Counted from the first letter of the stretch, positions 19,911-31,176 are shown. The stretch is DNA of 49,833 nt from an uncultured Gammaproteobacteria bacterium (GCA_938075585.1 CALJHG010000054.1:1-49833); one strand, 5' to 3'. The notes: generated by a model not told the origin, from the letters alone. Program-made: numbers and translations.

Positions 19911-20234
19911 ATGGATTTTTTTATACAAAGTGCGTTGGCTCAAAGTGGGCAGGCAGCTAACGAGCCTGGCTTAGCAAGTTTTCTTCCCTTGATAATTCTT
20001 TTTGTTGTGTTTTATTTTTTTCTTATTCGGCCTCAGATGAAGAAGCAGAAAGAGCACGGGAAAATGGTCAAGAACTTAGCAGTTGGTGATGAAGTTGTTA
20101 CTAATGGAGGGGTTCTAGGAAAAATTACCGGTGTTGATGAATATTTTTTCAAGGTAAAGATAGCCGCTGATACTGAGGTAAAAATTCAAAAAATAGCGAT
20201 TGCGCAAGTCATGCCCTCGTCTACGGTAGAATAA
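19911..20234 (+). CDS. yajC: Sec translocon accessory subunit YajC
   Basis: 107 residues, one membrane segment (about 24-41) followed by LIRPQMKKQKEHGKM, the family hallmark, then the small cytosolic domain with LAVGDEVVTNGGVLGKI. It binds the SecDF complex in the inner membrane. ATG 19911 has AAAGGA upstream. It precedes secD by 64 bases. Confidence 0.96.
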   Translation: MDFFIQSALAQSGQAANEPGLASFLPLIILFVVFYFFLIRPQMKKQKEHGKMVKNLAVGDEVVTNGGVLGKITGVDEYFFKVKIAADTEVKIQKIAIAQVMPSSTVE

Positions 20235-20298
20235 GTTATAAGATGCTAAAGGCAGAGTGATATCATAATTCTAGGTTTTTTTTCGGGCTAAATTTAAG

Positions 20299-22119
20299 AT
20301 GAATCAGTATTCTATCTGGCGTTATTTGTTCATTTTAGCAATCTGCAGTCTCGGTTTTTTATATGCGTTACCTAATTACTATGGGCATGATCATGCGCTG
20401 CAGATCAATGGACTCCGTGGCAATGTGATAGATACAAAACTGCAAACTGATATCAGTTCGAAGTTAGATGATGCCGGGGTTGCATATAAGTCCGTCAAAA
20501 TAGAAGGCAATAGCTTGTTACTCAGGTTCATTGATTCTGAAAATCGTCGTATAGCACGAGACGTGATCGGCGGGATGTTTGAGGCGGGTGATTATGTTGT
20601 AGCGTTTAGCCTAGCTAGCGCTATGCCGGATTGGCTGAAATCAATTGGAGGAAAGCCTTTGTCCATGGGGTTAGATTTACGGGGTGGTGTGCATTTTTTG
20701 ATGCAGGTAGATACGAATACTGTCAAAACTCAATCGGAAGAACGTTTTATTTCGGAGCTTAAAACGGCACTGCGAAAGGACAAAGTAAGGTATCGTTCTT
20801 TTACTAAAAGCCCTGAGGGCGGTCTGGAATTAGAATTGACCAATGCTGAAATGAAGTCCCGAGCACAGGGGATAGTGAAGGCTCAATTTCCCGAATTAAC
20901 GACAGTTGAAAATGAAAATGGTAACGCAAAGATAAGATTGGATGTTTCGGACGAGACTCTTTTGGAAACTCAAAAGGCTGCGCTTCAGCAAAATCTGCAA
21001 ACTTTGCGAAACAGAGTTAATGAATTTGGAGTGTCCGAACCTGTTATCCAACAGCAGGGGATTGATCGAATTGTTGTTCAACTACCAGGCGTTGAAGATA
21101 CGGCGGAGGCTAAAAAGATTTTGGGTGCGACTGCGACATTAGAGTTTCGAATGGTCGACTTGAGCGGTGATGTTGCGGCTGCGGTTAATGGCAGTATTCC
21201 GATTAAATCGAAGTTATATTATGAAAGGGATGGTACTCCTGTTCTGTTAGATAAAAGAGTGATGCTTACCGGCGAGTACATTATCGATGCATCATCTGGA
21301 CTTGAGGCGCAGAGTGGTACGCCGGCAGTTTTTATTACTTTAAATGGTAAGGGTGCGAGAATTTTTAGTAGGGCTACAGGAGAACGAATCGGACAGCCCA
21401 TGGCTGTGGTTTACTTAGAAAGGCGCAATGGAAGACAAATAGAGGAAGTGATTAATATCGCGACAATCCAAGGTCAACTTTCTAAACGTTTTCAAATTTC
21501 TGGTTTAGATACAACTGAAGAGGCCCGTACATTGGCGCTTTTATTAAGAGCCGGAGCCTTAGCCGCTCCCATAGAGATAGTTGAAGAACGTACCGTGGGT
21601 CCTAGTTTAGGTCAGGACAACATTGAGCGTGGCTTCAACTCTATGATCATCGGAATGTTTTTTGTACTAGTATTTATGGCAATTTACTACAAAGTCTTTG
21701 GCTTAATAGCCAACATTGCGGTTATAACCAATGTCGTGATGATTGTGTCATTGCTATCCATACTTCAGGCGACTTTAACCCTGCCTGGAATAGCGGGTAT
21801 TGTCTTGACAGTGGGCATGGCTGTTGATGCAAATGTGCTGATTTTCCAGAGAATTCGAGAAGAGATAAAAAATGGTAATTCGCCTCAAATGAGTATAAGC
21901 GCGGGTTACGACAAAGCATTTTCGACAATCGCTGACGCGAATATAACCACTTTGATAGCGGCAATCGTATTATTTAGTTTTGGCACAGGGCCTATCAAAG
22001 GTTTTGCGGTGACTTTGTCTCTGGGTATCGTCACCTCTATGTTTACTGCGATCTTCGGGACGCGAGCCTTGGTTAACTTACTATATGGTAAAAAGAAATT
22101 ACATAAATTATCAGTATAA
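20299..22119 (+). CDS. secD: Protein translocase subunit SecD
   Basis: Proton-driven subunit that helps pull exported proteins out on the periplasmic side. 606 residues. One N-terminal membrane helix (about 7-25), a long periplasmic domain with the GLDLRGGVHFLMQV motif (about 124-137) and the VNEFGVSEPVIQQQG segment, then five C-terminal helices with GIVLTVGMAVDANVLIFQRIREE and the DANITTLIAAI region. All RND-type features are intact. The stop is 11 bases ahead of the secF start. Confidence 0.97.
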   Translation: MNQYSIWRYLFILAICSLGFLYALPNYYGHDHALQINGLRGNVIDTKLQTDISSKLDDAGVAYKSVKIEGNSLLLRFIDSENRRIARDVIGGMFEAGDYVVAFSLASAMPDWLKSIGGKPLSMGLDLRGGVHFLMQVDTNTVKTQSEERFISELKTALRKDKVRYRSFTKSPEGGLELELTNAEMKSRAQGIVKAQFPELTTVENENGNAKIRLDVSDETLLETQKAALQQNLQTLRNRVNEFGVSEPVIQQQGIDRIVVQLPGVEDTAEAKKILGATATLEFRMVDLSGDVAAAVNGSIPIKSKLYYERDGTPVLLDKRVMLTGEYIIDASSGLEAQSGTPAVFITLNGKGARIFSRATGERIGQPMAVVYLERRNGRQIEEVINIATIQGQLSKRFQISGLDTTEEARTLALLLRAGALAAPIEIVEERTVGPSLGQDNIERGFNSMIIGMFFVLVFMAIYYKVFGLIANIAVITNVVMIVSLLSILQATLTLPGIAGIVLTVGMAVDANVLIFQRIREEIKNGNSPQMSISAGYDKAFSTIADANITTLIAAIVLFSFGTGPIKGFAVTLSLGIVTSMFTAIFGTRALVNLLYGKKKLHKLSV

Positions 22120-22129
22120 GGTTAGTGGA

Positions 22130-23056
22130 ATGAGCTTTGAAAATAAAAAAATAACCAATATTGATTTTCTGGGGAAAGCGCGCATTGCTTTATTTGTAAC
22201 ATTCACCCTTCTGATAGTTTCCGCGTCATCCTTTTTTACAAAAGGGCTAAATTTAGGGATTGATTTTACTGGTGGGACGTTAGTTGAAGTAGGTTTTAGC
22301 GAAGCGGTGGACCTATCCGAGGTGCGAGGTGCGCTGGTAGGTGCAGAGTTTCAAGGAGCCACCGCGCAGAGCTTTGGAACAGCTGAAGAGGTTTTAATTA
22401 GATTGCCGATCAGTTCGAGTGAGGTAAGTGCTGAGGTTGGAGATCGAGTCTTACAGTCTCTTCCAGATGCCGAGATGAGACGCGTTGAATTTGTTGGCCC
22501 GCAGGTTGGGCAAGAGTTAACCGAGGATGGCTTTTTGGCTCTTTTATACGCTTTTGCCGGCATTTTAATTTATGTAATGATCCGTTTTACTTTTAAGTTT
22601 GCAGTTGGGGCTATTGCTGCAGTTATCCATGACGTTATAATTACGGTGGGCATATTCTCGGTGACGGGGATGAGCTTTGATTTGACTGTTTTGGCTGCTG
22701 TCTTAGCGGTTATTGGCTACTCTCTTAACGATACCATTGTAGTTTACGATAGGGTGAGAGAAAATTTTAGACGTTATAGAGAGAAGGACGCTAAATCTGT
22801 TGTGAATCTTTCCCTTAATCAGACGTTGTCTAGGACTTTGGTAACATCTGGAACTACATTATTTGTTGTCACGGCGCTGTTCTTTTTGGGTGGCGAGCTA
22901 ATCCATGGTTTCGCGACTGCGCTCATCATTGGGATCTTAGTGGGCACGTACTCATCCATTTATGTGGCTAGCTTGTCACTTATAGCATTACGAGTAAGTG
23001 GCTTAGATCTGATGTCTGTGTCTAATGAGAACGGGCAAATAGACAACCGTCCTTGA
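22130..23056 (+). CDS. secF: Protein translocase subunit SecF
   Basis: Partner of SecD in the inner membrane. 308 residues from ATG 22130 (MSFENKKITNIDFLGKAR); the frame extends 15 codons upstream into secD, but AGG precedes this ATG at normal distance and the homology begins here. Features: first helix near residue 20-38, GLNLGIDFTGGTLVEV, then five helices with VIGYSLNDTIVVYDRVREN and TLSRTLVTSGTTLFV. Complete and typical. Confidence 0.96.
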   Translation: MSFENKKITNIDFLGKARIALFVTFTLLIVSASSFFTKGLNLGIDFTGGTLVEVGFSEAVDLSEVRGALVGAEFQGATAQSFGTAEEVLIRLPISSSEVSAEVGDRVLQSLPDAEMRRVEFVGPQVGQELTEDGFLALLYAFAGILIYVMIRFTFKFAVGAIAAVIHDVIITVGIFSVTGMSFDLTVLAAVLAVIGYSLNDTIVVYDRVRENFRRYREKDAKSVVNLSLNQTLSRTLVTSGTTLFVVTALFFLGGELIHGFATALIIGILVGTYSSIYVASLSLIALRVSGLDLMSVSNENGQIDNRP

Positions 23057-23089
23057 TAGGTTAGGTCGACTCGCTGCAAGATTTACGAT

Positions 23090-24214
23090 TTGAAAATCCT
23101 AGTAGATAGTGAACTAACTGATGCTGAAAATATTTTTAGTCATTTGGGGCACGTTGAGCTTTTTGAAGGGCGGACGCTAACCCAAAAGCTGGCGAAGACA
23201 GCACAAATACTTATCGTCCGATCTGTTACTACTGTTGATAAAAATCTCTTGGAGGGCTCCGATATACGGTTTGTTGGCTCTGCGACGTCAGGACAAGACC
23301 ATGTGGACACAGGCTTTTTAGAGAGTAATAACATAAAGTTTGCTTCGGCGGCAGGGACAAATGCTAAGACAGTAGCTGAGCATGTTCTATGTTGTATCGT
23401 AGAATATTTGGATGAGTCCGCGACTACATTAGAAGAAATATCTGTCGGGCTAATAGGATATGGTCATGTGGGTCAGGCGGTAGGAGAACTGTTGGACAGG
23501 CTGTCAGTGAAATACTGCGCTTATGATCCATTCGTAAATAGCAATTTTTATCCGATGATTTTAAGCGATTTTAATAAAGTCCTCGGCTGTGACGTGGTGA
23601 GCCTCCATGTACCCTTGACTCATAGTGGGACACATCCTACTCACAATTTAATTGGGTCTAGTGCCATCTCTAAATTGAGTGCTGGGGCCCTTTTGATAAA
23701 TACTGCACGGGGAAATGTTCTAGATCAGAGAGCTCTTTTAGAGCGGTTGAGGGGTGAACAAAAAATTTGGACTGCCATTGACTGTTGGGCTGACGAACCG
23801 GATATCGATCCGGAATTCGCTCAGGTCGTCTGGAGAGCTACCCCACATATAGCCGGATATTCGCGAGAAGCTAAGAGACGTGCCATATTGAGCGTGTACC
23901 AAAGTGTTTGTAAATTTTTGGGTGTGGACAGTAGGCGATGTGAATTTCCACGTGATCGACGATTGGTTGGAAAATTAGGTGGTGAAGCTGATTTGAAAGA
24001 TGTGTTAAATGTTGTGCATCCTCTAAGGCGTCACAATAAAGAAACAAAGAAGTTATCTGAATTAGATTGGCCACAGAAAGCTTTCGATTTTGATAACTAC
24101 CGGGCCCAGTATGGCTTGCGGAACGAATTTAGTGCTTATCAGGCAGTGTATTCGGATTTTGATGGTGGTATTATTAAACTTCTTGCTGGTTTAGGGTTTG
24201 TATCTAAGCCCTAG
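23090..24214 (+). CDS. pdxB: Erythronate-4-phosphate dehydrogenase
   Basis: Second step of the DXP-independent branch of pyridoxal phosphate synthesis (4-phosphoerythronate to 2-oxo-3-hydroxy-4-phosphobutanoate, with NAD). 374 residues, TTG start at 23090 (MKILVDSELTDAENIF). Rossmann motif GLIGYGHVGQAVG (about 122-134), FVGSATSGQDHVD, GTNAKTVAEHVLCC, the catalytic segments INTARGNVLDQRALL, and the TPHIAGYSREAK histidine segment. PdxB is characteristic of gammaproteobacteria. It is probably at the end of the secF transcript (33-base gap) or has its own promoter. Confidence 0.95.
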   Translation: MKILVDSELTDAENIFSHLGHVELFEGRTLTQKLAKTAQILIVRSVTTVDKNLLEGSDIRFVGSATSGQDHVDTGFLESNNIKFASAAGTNAKTVAEHVLCCIVEYLDESATTLEEISVGLIGYGHVGQAVGELLDRLSVKYCAYDPFVNSNFYPMILSDFNKVLGCDVVSLHVPLTHSGTHPTHNLIGSSAISKLSAGALLINTARGNVLDQRALLERLRGEQKIWTAIDCWADEPDIDPEFAQVVWRATPHIAGYSREAKRRAILSVYQSVCKFLGVDSRRCEFPRDRRLVGKLGGEADLKDVLNVVHPLRRHNKETKKLSELDWPQKAFDFDNYRAQYGLRNEFSAYQAVYSDFDGGIIKLLAGLGFVSKP

Positions 24215-24236
24215 CACAGCGCCAGGTACTGTAATT

Positions 24237-24262
24237 AAGTCTCATTAAAAAGTCTCATTAAA
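24237..24262 (+). repeat. Perfect tandem duplication of a 13-bp unit
   Basis: The unit AAGTCTCATTAAA occurs twice with no gap (24237-24249, 24250-24262) and ends immediately before the purT ATG. Because 13 is not a multiple of three and no Shine-Dalgarno sequence lies in either copy, the duplication has displaced the native leader by 13 bases. Confidence 0.9.
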
Positions 24263-25453
24263 ATGCGCGAATATACAATTGGAACTCCTTTAACTTTGAA
24301 AGCGACTAAGCTGATGCTCTTAGGTTCAGGAGAGCTAGGTCGAGAGATTGCAATTGAGTCGGTCAGATTAGGGTTGGAAGTCATCGCTGTCGATCGATAT
24401 GAGAATGCCCCAGCCATGCAAGTTGCGCAACGTAGCTCAGTAATCAATATGCTGGATCCCGTATCGTTGCGGGACCTAATTTTATCTGAAAAACCTGACT
24501 TCATCGTTCCCGAAGTAGAGGCAATTGCTACGGATGTGTTGGTTGAGCTCGAAAAAGAGGGTTTTCAGGTAGTTCCCATTGCTACTGCCACTAAGCTTAC
24601 TATGGATCGCGAGGGAATTAGGACACTTGCTGCGCGCGAGTTAGGGTTGCCCACCTCAGATTATATTTTTGCCAGTTCCAAGGAAGAGTGTCTTCAGGCA
24701 ATAAAGAAAATTGGGATGCCGTGTTTTGTTAAGCCGGTAATGAGCTCGTCTGGTAAAGGCCAGATGAAGGTCAAAACGATTGAGGATGCGGAGGCGTGTT
24801 GGCAACACGCTGTGTCAGGCGGAAGGGGAGCCACTCCACGCGTTATAGTTGAAGATTTGATAGATTTTGAGTATGAAATTACGTTGCTGACAGTCAAACA
24901 TCGTGGCGGGGTTGAGTTTTGTGCTCCGATAGGACACATGCAGGTTGATGGTGACTATAGAGAGTCTTGGCAGCCTCAGCCAATGAGCTCGGCGGCGTAC
25001 GAAAAATCGGTAGATATTGCGACTGATATTGTAGAATCACTAGGTGGTTTCGGTGTTTTCGGAGTGGAACTATTTGTCAAAGGAGATGATGTTTGGTTTA
25101 GCGAGGTATCGCCCCGCCCGCATGATACTGGAATGGTGACCTTAATTTCTCAGCAGTTATCTCAGTTTGCTTTGCATGTAAGGGCACTTCTGGGCTGCAA
25201 CATAGCACCAATAGAAAATTTAGGTCCTTCTGCGTCATATGCCATCCTAGGCCATGGGACGGGCAATGTTATCCTATATTCAGGAATTAGTGACGCTTTA
25301 TCCGAAACAGATGTTGATTTAAAGATTTTTGGGAAACCTAACGTGGTCGGCGAGCGACGTCTGGGAGTTGCTTTAGGTAAAGCTGAATCTGTTACAGAAG
25401 CGCGTGCGAAGGCTAAAAAAGTTGCTCGAGAATTGATAGTTTCTATAGAGTAA
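24263..25453 (+). CDS. purT: Formate-dependent phosphoribosylglycinamide formyltransferase
   Basis: Forms formyl-GAR in purine synthesis from formate and ATP, bypassing folate. 396 residues, ATP-grasp fold: N-terminal [38 protein letters not shown], the ATP-grasp core [12 protein letters not shown], and [31 protein letters not shown]. The ATG 24263 is the natural start although the leader has no clear ribosome site. Located where mlaFED would be expected upstream of mlaC in related genomes. Confidence 0.97.
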   Translation: MREYTIGTPLTLKATKLMLLGSGELGREIAIESVRLGLEVIAVDRYENAPAMQVAQRSSVINMLDPVSLRDLILSEKPDFIVPEVEAIATDVLVELEKEGFQVVPIATATKLTMDREGIRTLAARELGLPTSDYIFASSKEECLQAIKKIGMPCFVKPVMSSSGKGQMKVKTIEDAEACWQHAVSGGRGATPRVIVEDLIDFEYEITLLTVKHRGGVEFCAPIGHMQVDGDYRESWQPQPMSSAAYEKSVDIATDIVESLGGFGVFGVELFVKGDDVWFSEVSPRPHDTGMVTLISQQLSQFALHVRALLGCNIAPIENLGPSASYAILGHGTGNVILYSGISDALSETDVDLKIFGKPNVVGERRLGVALGKAESVTEARAKAKKVARELIVSIE

Positions 25454-25612
25454 TTACTGTTGAAAGCCTTTGTGGTAGCATTATCCATTCTCAGTGATCA
25501 GTGCCGAGTGATTTTCCAAAACCAGGGGTATTTGCACGATTTTTGAGACAGTTTTTACTTAACTATGTCTTATAATTGGACCTATTTTTAGTTAGTTCGA
25601 GAGAAGTTTATA

Positions 25613-26221
25613 ATGAAAAAATTACTATGTATCTTAGTTTGTTGTTTGACTACCGTTAGTGTCAATTCTCTTTTAGCGGATGATAGTGCATCCGCACTCG
25701 TTAAGAATACTACCGAGCAGGTGCTGAAAAACGTTCAACAAAATCGGGAGGAGCTGGAGGCAGACCCAGTAAAGATGCTGAACTTAGTGTCTGAGTATAT
25801 TTTCCCAGCTTTTGACTTCAATATAATTTCACAATGGGTGCTAGGTGAGGCTTGGACGAAGGCCGATGACCCAACTCGAGAAGTTTTTACCGACCAATTT
25901 AGAAAACTGTTAGTAAGGACATACGCAACTGCTCTGCTGCAGTTTTCCGATGAAACGATAGAATATCCCGAAGTTCCTCAAAAAGCTGGGGGAAGGACTG
26001 TAGTAGTAATGCAAAATGTTTCGGGGCCGAATATAAAAACTATACCAATAGTGTACAGACTTTACCGAAAGAAGGGTGAGTGGAAAGTATTTGACGTATC
26101 TGTTGACGGTGTAAGTTTAGTAAAAACTTATAGGGCATCTTTCGGGTCCATGATAAAAAATAAGGGCTTATTAGGACTAGTTGAAACTTTAAGTGAGAAA
26201 AACCGTCTTTTTTCTCAATAA
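25613..26221 (+). CDS. mlaC: Phospholipid-binding periplasmic protein MlaC
   Basis: Shuttles phospholipids between outer and inner membrane in the Mla lipid-asymmetry system. 202 residues with a signal peptide (1-22, ending LLA|DD). Typical features: FDFNIISQWVLG, FRKLLVRTYA, and the C-terminal signature VFDVSVDGVSLVKTYRASF. A good -10 box (TATAAT, 25571-25576) lies 36 bases ahead of the ATG but no well-spaced -35 box was found. Unusually, mlaF, mlaE and mlaD are not upstream and mlaB is not downstream; ibaG and murA follow in the usual order. Confidence 0.92.
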   Translation: MKKLLCILVCCLTTVSVNSLLADDSASALVKNTTEQVLKNVQQNREELEADPVKMLNLVSEYIFPAFDFNIISQWVLGEAWTKADDPTREVFTDQFRKLLVRTYATALLQFSDETIEYPEVPQKAGGRTVVVMQNVSGPNIKTIPIVYRLYRKKGEWKVFDVSVDGVSLVKTYRASFGSMIKNKGLLGLVETLSEKNRLFSQ

Positions 26222-26254
26222 GTTCACCTAAACAATAAGGATTTAAAAACAGCT

Positions 26255-26509
26255 ATGACACCAGAGCAAATAAAACTAATGATTGAATCCGGTATCGAAG
26301 GATCAGAAGCACATGTGGAAGGAGATGGATCACACTTTTTTGCTCATGTAATAAGTGATTTATTTGATGGTATGCCCGTGATTAAGCAACATAAAATGGT
26401 TTATGCGGCATTGGGCGATAGTATGGAAGAAGCAATACACGCATTCTCTATTCAAACTTACACTATAGAGGCTTGGGGAAAAGCTAAGAAATTTAAAGTT
26501 CTCTCTTGA
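26255..26509 (+). CDS. ibaG: BolA-family protein IbaG
   Basis: 84 residues, small BolA fold: the conserved SHFFAHVISDLFDGMPVIKQHKMVYAALGD core with the BolA-type histidine is complete. Family members bind [2Fe-2S] together with monothiol glutaredoxins. In gammaproteobacteria ibaG sits directly before murA, as here (9-base gap), after the mla genes. Confidence 0.94.
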   Translation: MTPEQIKLMIESGIEGSEAHVEGDGSHFFAHVISDLFDGMPVIKQHKMVYAALGDSMEEAIHAFSIQTYTIEAWGKAKKFKVLS

Positions 26510-27778
<1,269 letters not shown>

Positions 27779-27854
27779 ATTTTTCAGGTGCTATGACGAA
27801 CTCTTTATATCGTGGTTTTTTTAACAGCCATCACTTGCGCGGGTAATTATAATT

Positions 27855-28523
27855 ATGACTGGGAAATTATTTCAACAGCCTAAAGAGTTAGTATTAGCTG
27901 TATCTAAAGGTCGGATTTTCAAACAAGTTTTGCCGCTGCTACAGTCCGCCGGGATTTCTATATTAGAAGATCCCGAAGAATCCAGAAAACTAGTATTAGA
28001 TACCTCTATGGAAGGTCTAAAACTATTGATTATTCGCCCATCCGATGTTCCTACTTTTGTCGAATATGGTGCTGCAGATTTAGGCATTACTGGGAAGGAT
28101 GTTCTGTTGGAGCACGAAAGCGATGATTACTATGAGTTATTAGATTTAGGGATCGCTAAATGTAGTCTCATGGTAGCAGGCATGCCGGGTACTACCATCT
28201 CTAAAAATCGATTGAAAATAGCCACAAAATATTCCCGTGTTGCTACTAACTATTTTTCCTCGCTAGGAATTCAGGCAGAACTTATCAAGTTATATGGTTC
28301 TATGGAGTTGGCCCCATCCGTAGGATTAGCCGATTTTATAGTAGATTTAGTAGATACTGGCGATACATTAAAAGCAAATGGCTTAGTGCCATTAAATAGC
28401 ATTTGTGAAATTAGTTCGAGGCTTATTGTGAATAAGGCGACGATGAAAACAAAGAATTCCAAGGTTAAAAATCTTATACAGATGTTACGTGATGTAAAGC
28501 TAACGAGTGATAAAAATGGATGA
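27855..28523 (+). CDS. hisG: ATP phosphoribosyltransferase, short form
   Basis: First step of histidine synthesis (PRPP plus ATP). 222 residues: [52 protein letters not shown] and the PRPP-loop region [14 protein letters not shown] are all present. The C-terminal regulatory domain of long HisG is lacking, so this is the short form that normally needs the HisZ subunit, which is not in the window. Its end overlaps the hisD start. Confidence 0.95.
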   Translation: MTGKLFQQPKELVLAVSKGRIFKQVLPLLQSAGISILEDPEESRKLVLDTSMEGLKLLIIRPSDVPTFVEYGAADLGITGKDVLLEHESDDYYELLDLGIAKCSLMVAGMPGTTISKNRLKIATKYSRVATNYFSSLGIQAELIKLYGSMELAPSVGLADFIVDLVDTGDTLKANGLVPLNSICEISSRLIVNKATMKTKNSKVKNLIQMLRDVKLTSDKNG

Positions 28524-29817
28524 TGTTATTGCGCGATTAGATATCAAAGACTCTAATTTTAAAGCTCGGTTGTCGGTATTGTTAAAACGGGATGACTTAG
28601 TTAGTGCATCTGTAGAGTCGTCAGTGCGCGAGATAATTGCTCAAGTTAGAGCGGATGGCGATGCTGCACTACTCAGATATACTAATGAGCTAGACCGTCG
28701 GCAAATAGACTCCAGCGTGTATCTGGAGCAATTTGATTTTAGGAGCGTTTTAGGGTCTGTTTCACCTACTATAAAATCCGATTTGAAAATGGCTGCAACT
28801 CGTATTGAAGAATATCATAAAAGACAAACTTTAGACTCTTGGGAGTATCGAGATACTAGTGGAAATTTGATTGGACAACTCGTAACGCCTCTGGAAAGAG
28901 TCGGTATTTACGTACCCGGCGGTAGGGCGGCTTACCCTTCGTCTGTTTTGATGAATACAATTCCGGCTAAGGTGGCTGGGGTCAAGGAGATAATCATGGT
29001 TTCTCCGGCGCCTGATGAATGTGTCGATGAGACTGTATTGGCAGCAGCGGCCATAGCTGGGGTGGATAAAGTTTTTTCAATTGGCGGTGCTCAAGCGATA
29101 GCCGCATTAGCGTACGGCACAGAAACTATCCCGAGAGTAGATAAGATAGTGGGACCAGGTAACTCATATGTAGCAAGAGCTAAATCACAAGTGTTTGGCG
29201 ATGTAGGTATAGATATGGTGGCAGGTCCGTCGGAAATTTTGATTCTGTGTGATGGTGAGACTGAGCCAGACTGGATTGTTATGGATCTATTTTCTCAGGC
29301 TGAGCATGATGAGTTTGCGCAAGCGATACTAGTCTCGCCTGATCGACGGTTTCTAGATTTGGTGGCCGGTCGTATAAAAGTGCTTTTAAAAGACATGCCT
29401 AGACGTGAGATTATTTTAGAATCTCTAAAGAGAAATGGTGCGTTAATTGGGGTGGATTCAATGGATGAAGCCATAGATATAGCAAATCGGATTGCGCCCG
29501 AGCACTTGGAATTGTCGGTAGCCGAACCGAGGAGATTTTTGTCTAAGATTAGGCATGCAGGTTCAATATTTTTAGGTCGGCTGACTCCCGAAGCATTTGG
29601 AGATTATTGTGCGGGACCCAACCATGTGTTACCCACATCTGGCTCTGCTAGATTTTCTTCACCTCTTGGCGTCTATGATTTTCAAAAACGCACTTCAGTA
29701 ATTGAGTGTTCCGAAGAGGGAGCATCTCACTTGGGACAATTGTCCGAGTCTCTCGCGAAGGCTGAGGGATTAGAAGCACACGCTAGATCCGCCGCATATC
29801 GGAGTCGGAAATTTTGA
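28516..29817 (+). CDS. hisD: Histidinol dehydrogenase
   Basis: Oxidises L-histidinol to histidine in two NAD-dependent steps. 433 residues from ATG 28516, overlapping hisG by eight bases; GTG 28507 is an alternative start. Family features: [69 protein letters not shown] (zinc ligands), APEHLEL, and [23 protein letters not shown]. Complete. Confidence 0.97.
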   Translation: MDDVIARLDIKDSNFKARLSVLLKRDDLVSASVESSVREIIAQVRADGDAALLRYTNELDRRQIDSSVYLEQFDFRSVLGSVSPTIKSDLKMAATRIEEYHKRQTLDSWEYRDTSGNLIGQLVTPLERVGIYVPGGRAAYPSSVLMNTIPAKVAGVKEIIMVSPAPDECVDETVLAAAAIAGVDKVFSIGGAQAIAALAYGTETIPRVDKIVGPGNSYVARAKSQVFGDVGIDMVAGPSEILILCDGETEPDWIVMDLFSQAEHDEFAQAILVSPDRRFLDLVAGRIKVLLKDMPRREIILESLKRNGALIGVDSMDEAIDIANRIAPEHLELSVAEPRRFLSKIRHAGSIFLGRLTPEAFGDYCAGPNHVLPTSGSARFSSPLGVYDFQKRTSVIECSEEGASHLGQLSESLAKAEGLEAHARSAAYRSRKF

Positions 29818-30923
29818 AATTAATTGACCGTATGCGATACATAGCTTCGCCTAGCATTTTAAACTCACAGCCATATAAAGTAGAGTCCTCCAAATATTTG
29901 GTGAAATTAGACGCTATGGAGAATCCTCATGGACTTCCTCTTGGTTTGCGAGAAAAATGGCTGGCATTATTAAATAAAACTGCAGTGAATAGGTATCCTG
30001 ATCCGGTATGCAGTGAATTAAGAAGCCGGCTTCGCCAAGCCATGTCATTGGATCGCTCGGTCAATATGTTATTCGGAAATGGTTCTGATGAGATAATAAA
30101 TCTGCTGTCTTTGGTTGCGTCGGGAGGAGAAGGAGGTTCTGTTCTTTTCCCTGAGCCTACGTTTACTGTTTATCGACTTTCAGCTGAGGCACATGGTTTG
30201 AAAGTAATAGGTGTTCCTTCTAGTAAAGAGGATTTCTCATGCGACATGGGAACTATGTTAGACGTTATAGGGGAAAAACAGCCAAGTTTAATATTTTTAG
30301 CGAGTCCTAATAATCCTACGGGTAATAGTGTGGACCAAGAGTCAATTATACGACTGTGCGCTGCCGCAGATGGACTGGTTATATTAGACGAGGCTTATTG
30401 CAAATTTGCTGCAGTTAGCCATCTGAAATTACTTAGTGAAATCGATAATTTGCTCATAATGCAGACTTTTTCAAAAATTGGATTCGCTGGTATACGGTTG
30501 GGAGTTTTGTTTGGTGCAAATGACTGGATAGAGTTATTAGATCGGGTGCGTATGCCTTACAACGTAAATGCACTTACCCAGGCGACCGCAGTATTTGCAA
30601 TCGATCATTGGGAGCACTTTCAGTCGATTATAGATGAGATTATTGCGGAACGAGAGACGATGATGCAGTTTATGGTTGGTTCAGAGTCCATTAGGGTTTG
30701 GCCAAGTGATGGTAATTTTATATTGTTTCGACCCCATTTAATGACGTCAGAGCAGGTTCACGAGGAACTTCAAAATGGTGATATTCTTATAAAAAACATG
30801 TCTGGCGCACACCCTGCTTTACAGAACTGTCTGAGGGTTACCATTGGGACAGAAGAGGAAAATACGTTGTTTCGGGAGAGGCTAATAGAAATTCTAGGGC
30901 GAGAGGGTATCTCGCGCGACTAA
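29814..30923 (+). CDS. hisC: Histidinol-phosphate aminotransferase
   Basis: PLP-dependent transamination of imidazole acetol phosphate. 369 residues. Start is TTG at 29814 giving a TTGA overlap with the hisD stop; ATG at 29832 is possible. Features: LDAMENPHGLP, NGSDEIINLL, FLASPNNPTGN, ILDEAYCKFA, and the PLP lysine in TFSKIGFAGIRLG. Last gene of the hisGDC run; a 6-bp hairpin (GCGAGA/TCTCGC, 30899-30915) spans its final codons. Confidence 0.96.
   Translation: MKLIDRMRYIASPSILNSQPYKVESSKYLVKLDAMENPHGLPLGLREKWLALLNKTAVNRYPDPVCSELRSRLRQAMSLDRSVNMLFGNGSDEIINLLSLVASGGEGGSVLFPEPTFTVYRLSAEAHGLKVIGVPSSKEDFSCDMGTMLDVIGEKQPSLIFLASPNNPTGNSVDQESIIRLCAAADGLVILDEAYCKFAAVSHLKLLSEIDNLLIMQTFSKIGFAGIRLGVLFGANDWIELLDRVRMPYNVNALTQATAVFAIDHWEHFQSIIDEIIAERETMMQFMVGSESIRVWPSDGNFILFRPHLMTSEQVHEELQNGDILIKNMSGAHPALQNCLRVTIGTEEENTLFRERLIEILGREGISRD
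30899..30915 (+). terminator. Weak hairpin at the end of hisC
   Basis: GCGAGA (30899-30904) and TCTCGC (30910-30915) form a perfect GC-rich 6-bp stem with a 5-base loop; a short TTTT lies 12 bases later. The T-run is too far for a textbook intrinsic terminator, so this is only a candidate for the end of the murA-his transcript. Confidence 0.25.
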
Positions 30924-30982
30924 ATTTTCCGCTAGTTAATGTCGCTTTGCGGTGTTCACCGAGACTAGTTTTAATAAAATAA

Positions 30983-31011
30983 TGCTATAATTGAATTTGA
31001 GGCTTCAAATT
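30983..31011 (+). promoter_or_regulatory. Extended -10 promoter with overlapping inverted repeat, upstream of petA
   Basis: TGCTATAAT (30983-30991) is a consensus extended -10 element. Directly after it, AATTTGA (30994-31000) and TCAAATT (31005-31011) form an inverted repeat across the expected transcription start. No -35 box is evident, as is common with extended -10 promoters. A second, weaker candidate is TTGACG (31061-31066) with TAATAT/TATAAC near 31083-31091. Confidence 0.45.
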
Positions 31012-31176
31012 GAATGATAGGTTGCAAAATAATTTGTCGTCGTAGTCTCAAAAAACTGTTTTGACGGTAGCTAATGAGTTCGTAATATAACGGTTCTCAG
31101 CGCACATGCGTGTGATAATTAATATTTACGATCTTAGATAAAGTAAGAAGAATTTAGTTTGGGAGTGAGTAAGAGG

